From Candidatus Tityobacter terrigena (GTDB lineage Bacteria > Vulcanimicrobiota > Vulcanimicrobiia > Vulcanimicrobiales > Vulcanimicrobiaceae), in the NCBI GenBank assembly GCA_003156715.1, contig PMHO01000053.1, forward strand, positions 62,001-126,000: a stretch of 64,000 bases of DNA. Direction: 5' to 3'. Position 1 is the first letter of the stretch; each line of letters opens with the position of its first letter. Both the position numbers and the translations under genes were made by a program. Under the pieces are notes generated by a model. It had not been told where the DNA came from. It did no database searches and saw nothing but the letters and a program-made list of their open reading frames with translations. Shown here piece by piece: positions 52,837 to 62,187 of the stretch.

Positions 52837-53340
52837 ATGGCGCTGCGAATACGATCGGTCCTTTTCAGCGCAGGCGTGTTTGTCTTCGCGTTGAGTTGTG
52901 CTCCACTTACGGCAACTGCCCGTCCCAAAGGCTCAAAACAGCAAATAGTATTTCCGCCATCCTCGCTTTGCGTGCCGAACGCCAAGCCGAAGTGCAAATT
53001 AGGTACGTTCGTTACCTCCCCCCCGATCGTCTATGATAGGACCTTTTACCCGGCTGTTAGTCTAGGCACGACTCCTGCGTACCTCAGCGGGGGTGTGAAT
53101 GATTTCATATTTGCGCCAGGTGGAGCAACGGATAGCACCGGAAGCCCGGTAGATTCCACCGAGCCCGATAACCCGCTCGAGCTGGAGCGATTGAAAGACA
53201 ACTCCTACTGCTGGTTTCTTCCGAAACACACGCCGTTCAAAGTTGTAAAGAAAGTCGCTGGAATGAAGGGAGTGCGCTTGTTTACGGACACCCTTGGCGC
53301 GGTGATCGTGACTAACTTAAGGATATGTCGAAAGCCCTAA
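52837..53340 (+). CDS. Secreted hypothetical protein
   Basis: Predicted 167 residues with GGGGAG 6 nt upstream of ATG. Signal peptide (SVLFSAGVFVFALSCAPL), then a chain with Cys pairs (SLCVPNAKPKCKLG) and Pro-rich stretches. Base composition appears less GC-rich than the neighbours. No family recognised. Its 3' end overlaps the end of the convergent cyclase gene by 24 bp. Confidence 0.6.
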   Translation: MALRIRSVLFSAGVFVFALSCAPLTATARPKGSKQQIVFPPSSLCVPNAKPKCKLGTFVTSPPIVYDRTFYPAVSLGTTPAYLSGGVNDFIFAPGGATDSTGSPVDSTEPDNPLELERLKDNSYCWFLPKHTPFKVVKKVAGMKGVRLFTDTLGAVIVTNLRICRKP

Positions 53341-56103
53341 GGCCAGCTCTTTAGCAGCTTGCTCTTCGCTCAGCTCGGCGCCGGCAGTGAGCAGTTCCTG
53401 AACCTCCGATTCCGAGAGCCGTGCGCTTAACGTCTTAGCTACCAGTTCCGAGATGCGGCGCTCGCTCGCGTCGCGCTCGTAGCCTTCCGCTCGAAACCAT
53501 TCATCGACGTAACCGATCAGTCGAGCGGCCGCGCGCGCATCGCCTCTTAGCGCTGAAACCGCCGCGAGGTTTTGCAACGCTACTGCGACCACAGGCTTAT
53601 CATCGGCGCGGCGCGCCAAATCCAACCCAATCAATGCGGCGTTGTGCGCGTCGTCGATATCCCCGCGATCGAGCTGGTACGTCGCGGCGTTCACGAGGGC
53701 AATCGCCTCCCGGGATGGCACCCCGAAGCTTCGGAACACCGTAGCTGCTCCCTGAACCAGCTCGATGGCGCGATCGGTGTTGCCGGCTGCGAACTCGAGC
53801 TCTGCTAGATTTCCCCGAATGCTCGCAGCGCCCCATTCGTCGTCCAGCTTGGTCAAGATCGCGAGGGCCTCGGCGAAAAGTGCGCGCGCCTCGCGATTTT
53901 CGCCGACGGCGCGCAAGATATTGGCTCGAGTGTCGACCGCGTCCGCGCGGACGCGACTTTCGTGAAGTCCTGCTGCGGTAAAAAGGAGGGAAGCCCGCTC
54001 GGCAACCAACGCAGCTCCACTCAGATCGCCGACCTGCCAAAGTCCGAAGGCCAAAGCCGCGCACCCGGCCGCAAGTTCACGGCGATCGTCCGCGCGCTCC
54101 AGCAGTTCAATCGCGTTCCGGCCGGCACTCACCGCGCGCCTTGCCATGCTATTAGTAGCCACGGCCCTCCACAGCCGGCCGGCGTCGAGGGGATCCGTCT
54201 GCTCGTCGATCGATGCCACGGCCACGTCCAACCAGCGGCGACCCTCAGCCCGCAAGCCAGCGTCGTTCCAGAACGCCCCGAGCTGTCCCACAATGCGCGG
54301 CAGAATGCACGGCCTTCCCCCCGCTCTAGACGCCCAGCCCAGCGCCAGGCGGATGTTGTCGATTTCGGCTTCGATTCGTGCGAGCCATGGCTGCTGCGGC
54401 ATCGTCCATTCCAGATCCGAAGTCTCCTGGACGAAGGCCATTACCCAAGCGGCATGTCGTTCGGAGAGATCTGCGGCTTCGGTCTGGGCCATCTCAGAAG
54501 CGTAAGCTCGTGTCGATTCGAGCAAGCGATAGCGGGCGTCGGTTTCGCCGAAGTCGACGGCCACGAGCGACTTGCGCACGAGCGACGAGAGAACATCGAG
54601 CACGTCGGGCTTTTCAAGGCTTCCAAATGCGCAGGTCGCCTCTGCGGCCTCCAGCGTCCAGCCTCCAGCGAAAATCGCGAGGCGCCGAAATAGCAGTCGC
54701 TCTTTTTCCGATAGGAGATCGTGGCTCCAGTCGATCGTCGCGCGCATCGTCTGCTGGCGCGGCAGCGCGGTTCGCCTACCCTCGGTAAGGATATGGAAGC
54801 GCTGATCGAGTCCGCCGCGAATTTGGTTCAGGGCGAGCACGTTGACGCGAGCGGCGGCGAGCTCGATTGCGAGAGCAATTCCATCGAGCCGCCGGCAGAC
54901 GTCACTAACGACGCCGGCGTTCCTGTCGGTCAGCACGAACCCGGGATTTACTGCAGTCGCGCGTTCGACAAACAGCGCGACCGAAGCGAAACCGAGCGCT
55001 GTCTTGGCCGTGCTCAGCGCGCCTACCGGCGGCGTATCTAGCGAGGGCAATCGATACGAGCGTTCGCTCTCAATCCCGAGCGGTTCCCGACTCGTCGCGA
55101 GCACGTCAATCTGCGCGCACTGTCGAACGATCGCCTCGCAGATTCGCGACACCTCCGCAATGAGATGTTCGCAGTTATCGACGATCAGCAACAAATGGCG
55201 CTTCTTGAGGTACTCGACGAGGATTTCGAGGACTGCTCGCTCCGCCGACTGATGCAAACCCAGTACCGACGCGATTTCGTCGGCAACGAGGTCAGGGTTT
55301 TGGAGAGGAGCAAGATTGACGAACCAGACTCCAGCGGGATACGCCTCGACGAGGCTCGCGGCCACGGAAAGAGCGACCCGAGTCTTGCCGATGCCGCCTG
55401 CGCCGATTATCGTGACAAGCCGGCTCCGCTGCAACAGCGATTTGATTGCGTCGGCGTCTTCGATGCGGCCGATGAGTGCGCTCATTGGCTCCGGCAAGTT
55501 GTTGCGCGTCGTGGCGACTGAGCGCAGCGGCGGAAATTCGCCGAGCAGACCGGGCCCCAAGAGTGCAAAGACATGCTCGCGGTGCGCCAGGTTCTTCAGC
55601 TGATGCATCCCCAAGTCGCGCAGTTCGACATCCGCGGGCAACGAGGAGCGAACGATCTCAGAAGTCACGCCCGACAGCAACACCTGGCCGCCGTGACCAA
55701 CGCTCAAGAGCCGCGCGACCCGATTCAGTGTCGGTCCGAAGTAGTCGCCGTCACGCTCGTCAGCGTCGCCGGTATGAAGCGCCATGCGGACGCGGATGCC
55801 CTCGACCGCGCTAAAGTCTTCGGAAGTGAAACTCCGTTGCGCTTGGAGCGTGGCTTCGACCGCGTCCGGCGCCTTGGCAAAGGCCGCACAGAATGCATCG
55901 CCGATGGTCTTGAACACGTAGCCTCCATGAGCCTCGATCGCCGAGCGCATGAGGGCGTCATGGCGTCGGACCGCTTCCTGCATGGCGGGCCGGTCACGCT
56001 CCCACCGTACCGTGCTTCCTTCGATGTCGCTAAAGACGAAAGTTACCGTGCCGGTCGGCAGACGGGCTTGGTCGGGCCTTCGGGGCGGGGTACGCCTCGC
56101 CAT
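53317..56103 (-). CDS. Class III adenylate cyclase-NB-ATPase-TPR regulator
   Basis: Predicted 928 residues. The N-terminal cyclase homology domain (~19-180) has TFVFSDIEGST (metal Asp26), KTIGDAF (Lys65, Asp69) and GPTLNRVARLL (Asn/Arg), so it looks catalytically complete. An AAA/NB-ARC-like ATPase follows (~215-420) with Walker A GAGGIGKTR and LLLIVDNCEHL as Walker B. The C-terminus (~600-900) is TPR-like helical repeats. No DNA-binding domain is attached. Such proteins are thought to couple cAMP synthesis to a signal bound by the TPR/ATPase part. It overlaps its convergent neighbour. Confidence 0.9.
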   Translation of the reverse strand: MARRTPPRRPDQARLPTGTVTFVFSDIEGSTVRWERDRPAMQEAVRRHDALMRSAIEAHGGYVFKTIGDAFCAAFAKAPDAVEATLQAQRSFTSEDFSAVEGIRVRMALHTGDADERDGDYFGPTLNRVARLLSVGHGGQVLLSGVTSEIVRSSLPADVELRDLGMHQLKNLAHREHVFALLGPGLLGEFPPLRSVATTRNNLPEPMSALIGRIEDADAIKSLLQRSRLVTIIGAGGIGKTRVALSVAASLVEAYPAGVWFVNLAPLQNPDLVADEIASVLGLHQSAERAVLEILVEYLKKRHLLLIVDNCEHLIAEVSRICEAIVRQCAQIDVLATSREPLGIESERSYRLPSLDTPPVGALSTAKTALGFASVALFVERATAVNPGFVLTDRNAGVVSDVCRRLDGIALAIELAAARVNVLALNQIRGGLDQRFHILTEGRRTALPRQQTMRATIDWSHDLLSEKERLLFRRLAIFAGGWTLEAAEATCAFGSLEKPDVLDVLSSLVRKSLVAVDFGETDARYRLLESTRAYASEMAQTEAADLSERHAAWVMAFVQETSDLEWTMPQQPWLARIEAEIDNIRLALGWASRAGGRPCILPRIVGQLGAFWNDAGLRAEGRRWLDVAVASIDEQTDPLDAGRLWRAVATNSMARRAVSAGRNAIELLERADDRRELAAGCAALAFGLWQVGDLSGAALVAERASLLFTAAGLHESRVRADAVDTRANILRAVGENREARALFAEALAILTKLDDEWGAASIRGNLAELEFAAGNTDRAIELVQGAATVFRSFGVPSREAIALVNAATYQLDRGDIDDAHNAALIGLDLARRADDKPVVAVALQNLAAVSALRGDARAAARLIGYVDEWFRAEGYERDASERRISELVAKTLSARLSESEVQELLTAGAELSEEQAAKELALGLSTYP

Positions 56104-56178
56104 AAGCTCGACTTCGCCACGAGCAGTCTCATTCGCTTGAAATCACAAGATCGTAGGGCGGGAAATACCGGGCGCGAT

Positions 56179-56211
56179 GCGCGGGCGCGTGTGGTTAAGA
56201 CACGCCCGCGC
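56179..56211 (-). terminator. Hairpin between the two cyclase genes
   Basis: GCGCGGG-CG-CGTGT pairs with ACACG-CCCGCGC around a 7-nt loop, with a 2-nt bulge. It lies about 140 bp beyond the stop of the hydrolase-cyclase gene on the minus strand and may end its transcript. No U-run follows, so it is a weak call. Confidence 0.4.
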
Positions 56212-56348
56212 TCCCGGACTCCGAAGGCGTCAGCGAGGCCGCTCTCGTCCCGTCCGGCGAACCGGTTTCACTCGATGCTTACTTTTGCCCGCTCACCGGC
56301 GCTAACGCGTACTTGCTTCGATACGTGCCAGTACGACCTGAACCTGAA

Positions 56349-57689
56349 CTACTGATTTTCCACGGCCAGCAGTTCCCATTCTCCAGGCACGCCCTTCAGC
56401 GTGCCCTTACCGCGACTCCGAAAACGAAGTCCCGACCCGATGACCAAGTCTCTGACGGTGCTCGAAACGAGAACCTCGCTGGGATTGGCTTCGGCGACCA
56501 CGCGCGCCGCGATATGTACCGAAACGCCGCCAACGTCATTGCCCATTATCTCGCATTCGCCCGTGTGCAGCCCGGCTCGAAGGTCGATGCCGAGCGCTCG
56601 AGCACCGTGGCACAATGCCAGCGCGCAGCGAACCGCGCGCGCCGGACCGTCGAAGGTGACGAGGAAACCGTCACCCGTCGTCTTGATCTCACGACCGTTG
56701 AATCGAGAGATTTCGCGCCGTACAAAGGAGTTGTGGCGATCGAGTAAGTCGCGCCAGCGCCGATCGCCCAAGTCCGCGGCGATCTCCGTTGATTTGACGA
56801 TGTCGGTGAAAAGCACCGTCGCCAGCATTCGCTCCCGCTCGGCGGTGTGCCGCACGCCGGTGAGGAATTCCTCGACTTCGTCGATGAGCGTGTCGGTGTC
56901 GCCCGCATAGAACAGATGATCGTTCCCGGGCAACTCGACGAACTTCGCCCCATCGATGTGTCGAGCGATATAGCGTCCTTCGGCAACGTTCACATCGAGA
57001 TCGCCGGTCCGGTGGAGGACGAGCGTGGGAACGTGCACGGCGGGGAGCACGGCCCGCACGTCAATGCTCGTGTTCATTCTGGCGAGCGCGAGCGCGGCCC
57101 CGGGGCTTGCACTACGCCGCAGATAGGTTGCCCATCCCTCCCGGAATCGTTCGTCTCCGATGCTGCTCGGAGCAAGTGTATCGAGATCGACCACGCCGCC
57201 CCATCCACGTTGGATCGCGTCGAAGAAATGCTGACGCTGCCCTGCGGTGGGCGCCCACGGATAATCCTCTGCCCAGAGCCGCTTTGCAAAGCCGCCAAAG
57301 ATGACAAGTGCGGTGGTGCGTTCGGGGAACGTTGCCGCAAAGACGATCGACATGACCGAGCCCTCTGACGTGCCGAGGATCGCCGCGCGCTCCGAGCCGG
57401 CGGCATCAAGCACAGCTCGCACATCGTCCATACGCTGTTCCAAGGTCGGCAACGCGCTGTCGGAGACGCGATCCGACAGACCCGTTCCGCGCTTGTCGAA
57501 AAAGATGAGCCGGCCGAACGAACTCAGCCGTTTCAAGAAACGTCTGATCGGCGGCTCTTCCCAGGAGTACTCAATGTTCGAGACCCACCCGGGCACCCAT
57601 AGCAAATCCAGCGGCCCTTCGCCGACGACTTGATACGCGATATTAACGTCGCCGCTGCAGACATAGCGCGTCACAGGAAACTCGCTCAC
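56349..57689 (-). CDS. Alpha/beta hydrolase-class III adenylate cyclase fusion
   Basis: About 446 residues from GTG 57689 (frame open to 57788). The hydrolase half (~10-260) has DLLWVPGWVSNIE, FDKRGTGLSDR and the nucleophile elbow LGTSEGS (Ser108), with a C-terminal GNDHLFYAGD His. The cyclase half (~270-446) has VLFTDIVKST, REIKTTGDGFLVTF and GVSVHIAARV, where His stands in place of the usual Asn of the transition-state pair, a change seen in hydrolase-linked cyclases. It would make cAMP in response to a ligand handled by the hydrolase part. Encoded just upstream of the other cyclase gene, same strand. Confidence 0.88.
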   Translation of the reverse strand: MSEFPVTRYVCSGDVNIAYQVVGEGPLDLLWVPGWVSNIEYSWEEPPIRRFLKRLSSFGRLIFFDKRGTGLSDRVSDSALPTLEQRMDDVRAVLDAAGSERAAILGTSEGSVMSIVFAATFPERTTALVIFGGFAKRLWAEDYPWAPTAGQRQHFFDAIQRGWGGVVDLDTLAPSSIGDERFREGWATYLRRSASPGAALALARMNTSIDVRAVLPAVHVPTLVLHRTGDLDVNVAEGRYIARHIDGAKFVELPGNDHLFYAGDTDTLIDEVEEFLTGVRHTAERERMLATVLFTDIVKSTEIAADLGDRRWRDLLDRHNSFVRREISRFNGREIKTTGDGFLVTFDGPARAVRCALALCHGARALGIDLRAGLHTGECEIMGNDVGGVSVHIAARVVAEANPSEVLVSSTVRDLVIGSGLRFRSRGKGTLKGVPGEWELLAVENQ

Positions 57690-57813
57690 GATCCTAGGCC
57701 TGCTTTGATGCGCCGGATCACAATTCCGGCGCTCGCGCGTCTCACCGATAGCGAGAGTAGTTCGCGGCTTCGCAGGCAGAGAAAGCAAGCAGGCAGCGTC
57801 CGCTGTTCTAATC

Positions 57814-59745
57814 TTATAACTTCACCTCGACACCAAGCTCCACCAGGCGGTCGGCGGGAATACCCATATCTTTCGGCAGCGTTGCCGCCAGTTTTTGCAT
57901 CACGTCGAAGAGCCAGCGACGCGCGGCGTACATCCTCGGACGTTCTCCCGCGACGATCTGTGGCCGGGCGATGACGAATGACGTGTTCTCGCTCTCGAGA
58001 TCGATCCCGTGCGCGGCGCAGGAATCGACGATTGCGGCTAGCGACGGCCACTCCATGAAACCGAACTGGGCGCGGATGCGCACGAGTGAGTCGCTGAGGG
58101 ACTCGACGCGCACGCGGTCCGCCTCGTCGACGTAGGGCCCGACATTGGGCTCGAGCGTTAGCAGCACGAGCCGTTCGTTTAGCCCCTGGCGCACCCAGTG
58201 GTTCTTTAACGTAAACGGAACGTCGACGGGATTACCGGTGAGGAATACGGCGGTTCCATCCGAGGCAACCGGTTTCTTGGCGGGGAGTTCGGCCAGAAAC
58301 TCTGAAACCGGCACGCCCATGCGTCCGAGGCTGACGAGCACGCGCCGGCGCCCTTCATGCCAGGTGGTCATCAGGACCAGGAGCACGGCGCCGATCGCTA
58401 GCGGCAGCCAGCCGCCCGTCGGAATCTTCGCCAAGCCCGCGAGGACGAAACTGCCGTCCATACAGATGAAACACAGGAACAGGACGCCCGCCACGACCGC
58501 ATTTGTCTTCATAACGCGGCGCAGCACGGACGCATACAACACGGTCGTCGCCGCCATCGTCAGCGACACCGCTAGACCGTACGCCGACGCCAGGGCATCA
58601 GACGTTCGGAACGTTGCGACGAGTGCAACGCAGCCCATGGCGAGAATCGTGTTGATGGCCGGGACGTACACTTGGCCCGGGTAGCGGTCTGCCGTGTGAA
58701 CGACGCGCATACGCGGCACAAAGTTGAGCGCGATACCTTGTTCGACCAAGGTGAAAGCGCCCGAAATAAGCGCTTGCGAAGCAATGACGGTCGCCGCGGT
58801 TGCGAGTAGAACCATCGGTACGAGGAGCCAACCCGGCGTGAGCGCGTAGAAGGCGTTGTCGAGCGCTTTGGGCGCACCGAGTACGACTCCGCCTTGACCT
58901 AAGTAATTGAGCAGCAACGCCGGAAAGACGATCGAGTACCAAGCGAACGTGATGGGCACCCGGCCAAAATGCGACATGTCGGCGTAAAGCGCCTCGACGC
59001 CCGTCACAGCGAGTACCGTTCCGCCCAAGACGAGGAACCCGAGAATACCGTGATGGGTCAGGAACCATCCAGCATGGCCGGGATTGAGCGCCCAAAGTAT
59101 CTGCGGATGCTGGACCACGGCCACGCCGCCGGTGATCGCGATCGCAAGAAACCAGAGTGCCATGACGGGGCCGAACACAATCCCGACCTTTTGCGTTCCG
59201 CGCGATTGAACGAGGAAGAGCCCGATCAAAATCGCGATCGTGATCGGAACTTCCCACCTGACGGCGGCCGGTGTCAAGCCGTTGAGGCCTTCGACCGCCG
59301 ACAAAACCGAAATGGCCGGAGTTATGAGGCCGTCCCCGAACAGCGTTGCGGCGCCGACGACGCCAATTATCGCCAAACCCGACAGCGCCGCAAAGATGCC
59401 CTTTTGCGGCTCCGGCAACAGCCGCGCCAAGAGCGCGAAAATGCCGCCCTCGCCCTTGTAGTCGGCGTGCATCACAAACGTCACGTACTTCACGCACACG
59501 ACGAGGACCAGCGTCCACAAGAGGACCGACATGATGCCGAGAACATTCTCGGGGGCCGGCTGCACGTGGGCGCTCGTAAAGCAGGTCTTCAGGGTGTACA
59601 GCGGGCTCGTTCCGATGTCCCCGAAGACGACTCCGAGGGCGGCGACCGCGATCGAACCGCGAAGACGCGGCTTCCGCGCAAAGGTTTGCGCCGCACCGGC
59701 GTTCGGCGCAGCGACGTCGGCAGAAACGACGGTCGACTTGGTCAT
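57814..59745 (-). CDS. kup: Kup low-affinity potassium transporter
   Basis: About 643 residues from ATG 59745; the frame is open to 59916, which would add an unconserved N-terminus with a Cys pair. About 12 membrane helices, with the family opening ALGVVFGDIGTSPLYTLKTCF, VMHADYKGEGGIFALLARLLPEP, GDGLITPAISVLSAVEGLNG and PGWLLVPMVLLATAATVIASQALISGAF. The cytoplasmic C-terminus (VFLTGNPVDVPFTLKNHWVRQG) is present. It imports potassium with proton symport. No potassium-responsive riboswitch was recognised in front. Confidence 0.94.
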   Translation of the reverse strand: MTKSTVVSADVAAPNAGAAQTFARKPRLRGSIAVAALGVVFGDIGTSPLYTLKTCFTSAHVQPAPENVLGIMSVLLWTLVLVVCVKYVTFVMHADYKGEGGIFALLARLLPEPQKGIFAALSGLAIIGVVGAATLFGDGLITPAISVLSAVEGLNGLTPAAVRWEVPITIAILIGLFLVQSRGTQKVGIVFGPVMALWFLAIAITGGVAVVQHPQILWALNPGHAGWFLTHHGILGFLVLGGTVLAVTGVEALYADMSHFGRVPITFAWYSIVFPALLLNYLGQGGVVLGAPKALDNAFYALTPGWLLVPMVLLATAATVIASQALISGAFTLVEQGIALNFVPRMRVVHTADRYPGQVYVPAINTILAMGCVALVATFRTSDALASAYGLAVSLTMAATTVLYASVLRRVMKTNAVVAGVLFLCFICMDGSFVLAGLAKIPTGGWLPLAIGAVLLVLMTTWHEGRRRVLVSLGRMGVPVSEFLAELPAKKPVASDGTAVFLTGNPVDVPFTLKNHWVRQGLNERLVLLTLEPNVGPYVDEADRVRVESLSDSLVRIRAQFGFMEWPSLAAIVDSCAAHGIDLESENTSFVIARPQIVAGERPRMYAARRWLFDVMQKLAATLPKDMGIPADRLVELGVEVKL

Positions 59746-59947
59746 TGGTCCCGTTGTGCCCACCTGGCGCGCAATCGTACCGAATGGTGCCGCGCCGGCT
59801 GCCGTCGGGCTGAGAGCTTCTTCTAGACACGTCTCACAACGCGCGTTGCCCATAACAGTCAAGCCCTTCGGTTTTGCAAAGCAGAGCCACATGGCGCTGT
59901 GGATGCGACGCAGCATCGGCGGAACGCCAAGGGCTGCGTGAGGAAGT

Positions 59948-60589
59948 CTAGCCGCTCTCGCTCGCTTCGAAGCGCTTGGCCGATTCGGCAGTGGGATGGA
60001 CTTCCGGCACGTAGCCCGCGACGAACACGTCGACCACGGCGCGCGGGGTCAGCACGTCCACTGAAGCGCTCGCCGGACGCGCTCGCCACGATGTGTATCC
60101 CGCGTCGGACCAGGCCAAGAAGCGCCGATCCCACACGAGCCCGCACGTGCCGTCCAGTACGATGTACGTTCCGTTGGGCAGACGAGCGAGCTCATGGCGG
60201 TACGTGCGCTTCTGCTTGCGGCCCGCGAGCCGGTCGGCGTGAAGGCGTTCATCGATGGCGTCTGCCTTGCCGGAACCACCGTGGCACGCCACCCATAACG
60301 TCTTAAAGCGCCGATAGCTTGCGTACCGGCACGCAGCGCACGGCCGGTGCCCGGCCGCAAACGCGGCCGCCTCGTCGAGAAAGAAAAGCTCCGTCCAAGA
60401 ACGCGGACGCATGAGCTCCCGGCGCCGGCCGCGATACTCGAGCCGGCACGCAATCCAGCGGCGGACGTCCGAGATGCGGACGATCCGCCGTTCGTCGTCG
60501 TGCAGTACGCCCCGATTTCCCAGCATCATACCGCGCCCGGGGAGCGCCGCGAGCTCCCCGAACGGCGTTACCCGATTCTGAAGGGTCAC
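59948..60589 (-). CDS. Conserved uncharacterised protein with CxxC motif
   Basis: Predicted 213 residues, GTG start. The centre has TELFFLDEAAAFAAGHRPCAACRYASYRRFK, a conserved pattern in uncharacterised bacterial proteins, with Cys at a CxxC that could hold a metal or redox pair. A cluster of basic residues (RLAGRKQKRTYRH) and C-terminal strands follow. No signal peptide. Function unknown. Confidence 0.65.
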   Translation of the reverse strand: MTLQNRVTPFGELAALPGRGMMLGNRGVLHDDERRIVRISDVRRWIACRLEYRGRRRELMRPRSWTELFFLDEAAAFAAGHRPCAACRYASYRRFKTLWVACHGGSGKADAIDERLHADRLAGRKQKRTYRHELARLPNGTYIVLDGTCGLVWDRRFLAWSDAGYTSWRARPASASVDVLTPRAVVDVFVAGYVPEVHPTAESAKRFEASESG

Positions 60590-60610
60590 CCCGAACGCCG
60601 CGGCGGCGCC

Positions 60611-62074
60611 TTAATCATCGACCGGCGCATCCTCAAGGGCGTGGATACTAGAACACATGGTGGGGTCGAACGATCCGGTACTAACCGGCGTGTAACTCAA
60701 CGGCGTTCGCCTGAAGTCGAAGATCGCCGCGGTGAGGTCGTCGCTGTACTGGTCCAGCGTATTGAGCGAACCGAGCCCGAAAACGCGCTCGATGAAACTT
60801 AGAATCGAGGTCGCGTTGCGCACGGTGTGGTCCACAAGCCCTGCTTGCTTAACGTATGGCGACACGACGAGCATGGGTACGCGAAAGCCATATTCATAAG
60901 GATCCGACGGATTGTACGAGGGGTGCTCCGGCGTGTAATGGTCGAACCATCCGCCCCAATCGTCCCAGACGATGAGGATCGCCGTTGAGTCCCAGTACTT
61001 GCTTTCACCGATCGCATTGACGACGCTCGCCACCCAAAGGGGACCGGTGTTCGACGTCGACGAGGAGTGATCTGAATTCGCAAAGCACGGGATGACGTAG
61101 CTCAGCTTCGCAAGGGTTCCGTTCTTCACCGCATCGAGGATCAGGCTCTCCGGAACCCTCACCTTTGCGACCTCGGCTGCATTGTTATAGATCGTCGACA
61201 CGCCCATCGGAGCCGACCAGATGCTATCTAATGACGGCGTGTAATATTGCCAGTTCTTCTGGTCAGGGTACGCCGCGTCGAGTTCTTCGAGCACGGTCGA
61301 AGGCGAACTGTAGGTCTCGCACGGGAATATCCGTTGACCCGGCGTTCCCGGATAGGCGGACTGCATGTCGATCGTTGCCTCGAACGCGCCCGGAACGTTG
61401 CAACCGCCGGTATCGACCCCCTTGCCGGTTACCGTCACCGGGTTCTCGGCCTCCGCGTAGCGGTTCGAGAAGCCGCCCGATTGACCGGCGATCAGATACT
61501 GATGAGCCGGAAAGCTTGGGCCTTCGTTCGGCTGAAACACGTGGTCGGCGATGGCAAAGCTATGCGCGAGCTGGTAATACGGCACCACTTCGGCTTTCGG
61601 CACGTAACCGAAGGCCGTCGCACCAGGACATCCCGGGGCGAGCTTACAGACGATCTGCTCGAGATTCCAGCCGTTCATGGCGCCGTCGTTGAACTCCGTC
61701 ACGAACCCCCCGGGCTCGTTGTTCGCAAGAGCGTGCTGGTGGGAGAGATCGTAAGGCACGTCTAGGCTCTGCGGGGTAAGCTGCACCCGGTGCCCCTTCG
61801 AGTTGTACCCGTAGCTTTGCGTATCGAGGCCGGCGGAGGGATAGACGTCATTGAATTGCTGGAACAAGTCGTCGACGGAGCGGTTTTCCTGAACGATCAC
61901 CACCACGTGCTGGATGACGCCGATTCCCGCCGGTCGCCGCCGGCCTTGTGGCCCGGATGACTTCTCCGCCACGGAGGACAACGCCACGCCGCTGCCCCCC
62001 GAACAACCCGTGACGACGATGGTGCTCGCTACGAGCGTGAGGCAGGATACGGCCGCGAAAACGTGACGACGCAT
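60611..62074 (-). CDS. Phosphoesterase of the AcpA/phospholipase C family, lipoprotein
   Basis: About 487 residues from ATG 62074, preceded by GGGGGAG. A lipobox (IVVTGC, Cys ~25) suggests an anchored exported enzyme. Family segments: HVVVIVQENRSVDDLF, FAIADHVFQPNEGPSFPAHQYLIAG, YVIPCFANSDHSS, LIVWDDWGGWFDHY and FRVPMLVVSPYVKQAGLVDH. It is a paralogue of the enzyme at 28541-29905 but is longer, with a different middle region. It probably hydrolyses phosphate esters or phospholipids. Confidence 0.89.
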   Translation of the reverse strand: MRRHVFAAVSCLTLVASTIVVTGCSGGSGVALSSVAEKSSGPQGRRRPAGIGVIQHVVVIVQENRSVDDLFQQFNDVYPSAGLDTQSYGYNSKGHRVQLTPQSLDVPYDLSHQHALANNEPGGFVTEFNDGAMNGWNLEQIVCKLAPGCPGATAFGYVPKAEVVPYYQLAHSFAIADHVFQPNEGPSFPAHQYLIAGQSGGFSNRYAEAENPVTVTGKGVDTGGCNVPGAFEATIDMQSAYPGTPGQRIFPCETYSSPSTVLEELDAAYPDQKNWQYYTPSLDSIWSAPMGVSTIYNNAAEVAKVRVPESLILDAVKNGTLAKLSYVIPCFANSDHSSSTSNTGPLWVASVVNAIGESKYWDSTAILIVWDDWGGWFDHYTPEHPSYNPSDPYEYGFRVPMLVVSPYVKQAGLVDHTVRNATSILSFIERVFGLGSLNTLDQYSDDLTAAIFDFRRTPLSYTPVSTGSFDPTMCSSIHALEDAPVDD

Positions 62075-62187
62075 TGCTCCCCCGAATCTGACTCGAACGG
62101 GACTCGCATATTTGCTCGGCAGCATACTGCGTCGCTGCGCCTTCGCTGCGGCAAGGCCTTTTCCGTGCTCGATTCGAACCGCAAGGC

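Noticed and set aside
58598-59830. 410-residue minus-strand frame inside kup
   Set aside because: Out-of-frame reading of a clear membrane transporter; composition is Arg-rich and non-hydrophobic.
59746-59916. Possible potassium or c-di-AMP riboswitch in front of kup
   Set aside because: No conserved ydaO or other known aptamer core could be found; the space may simply be untranslated or an alternative N-terminus.
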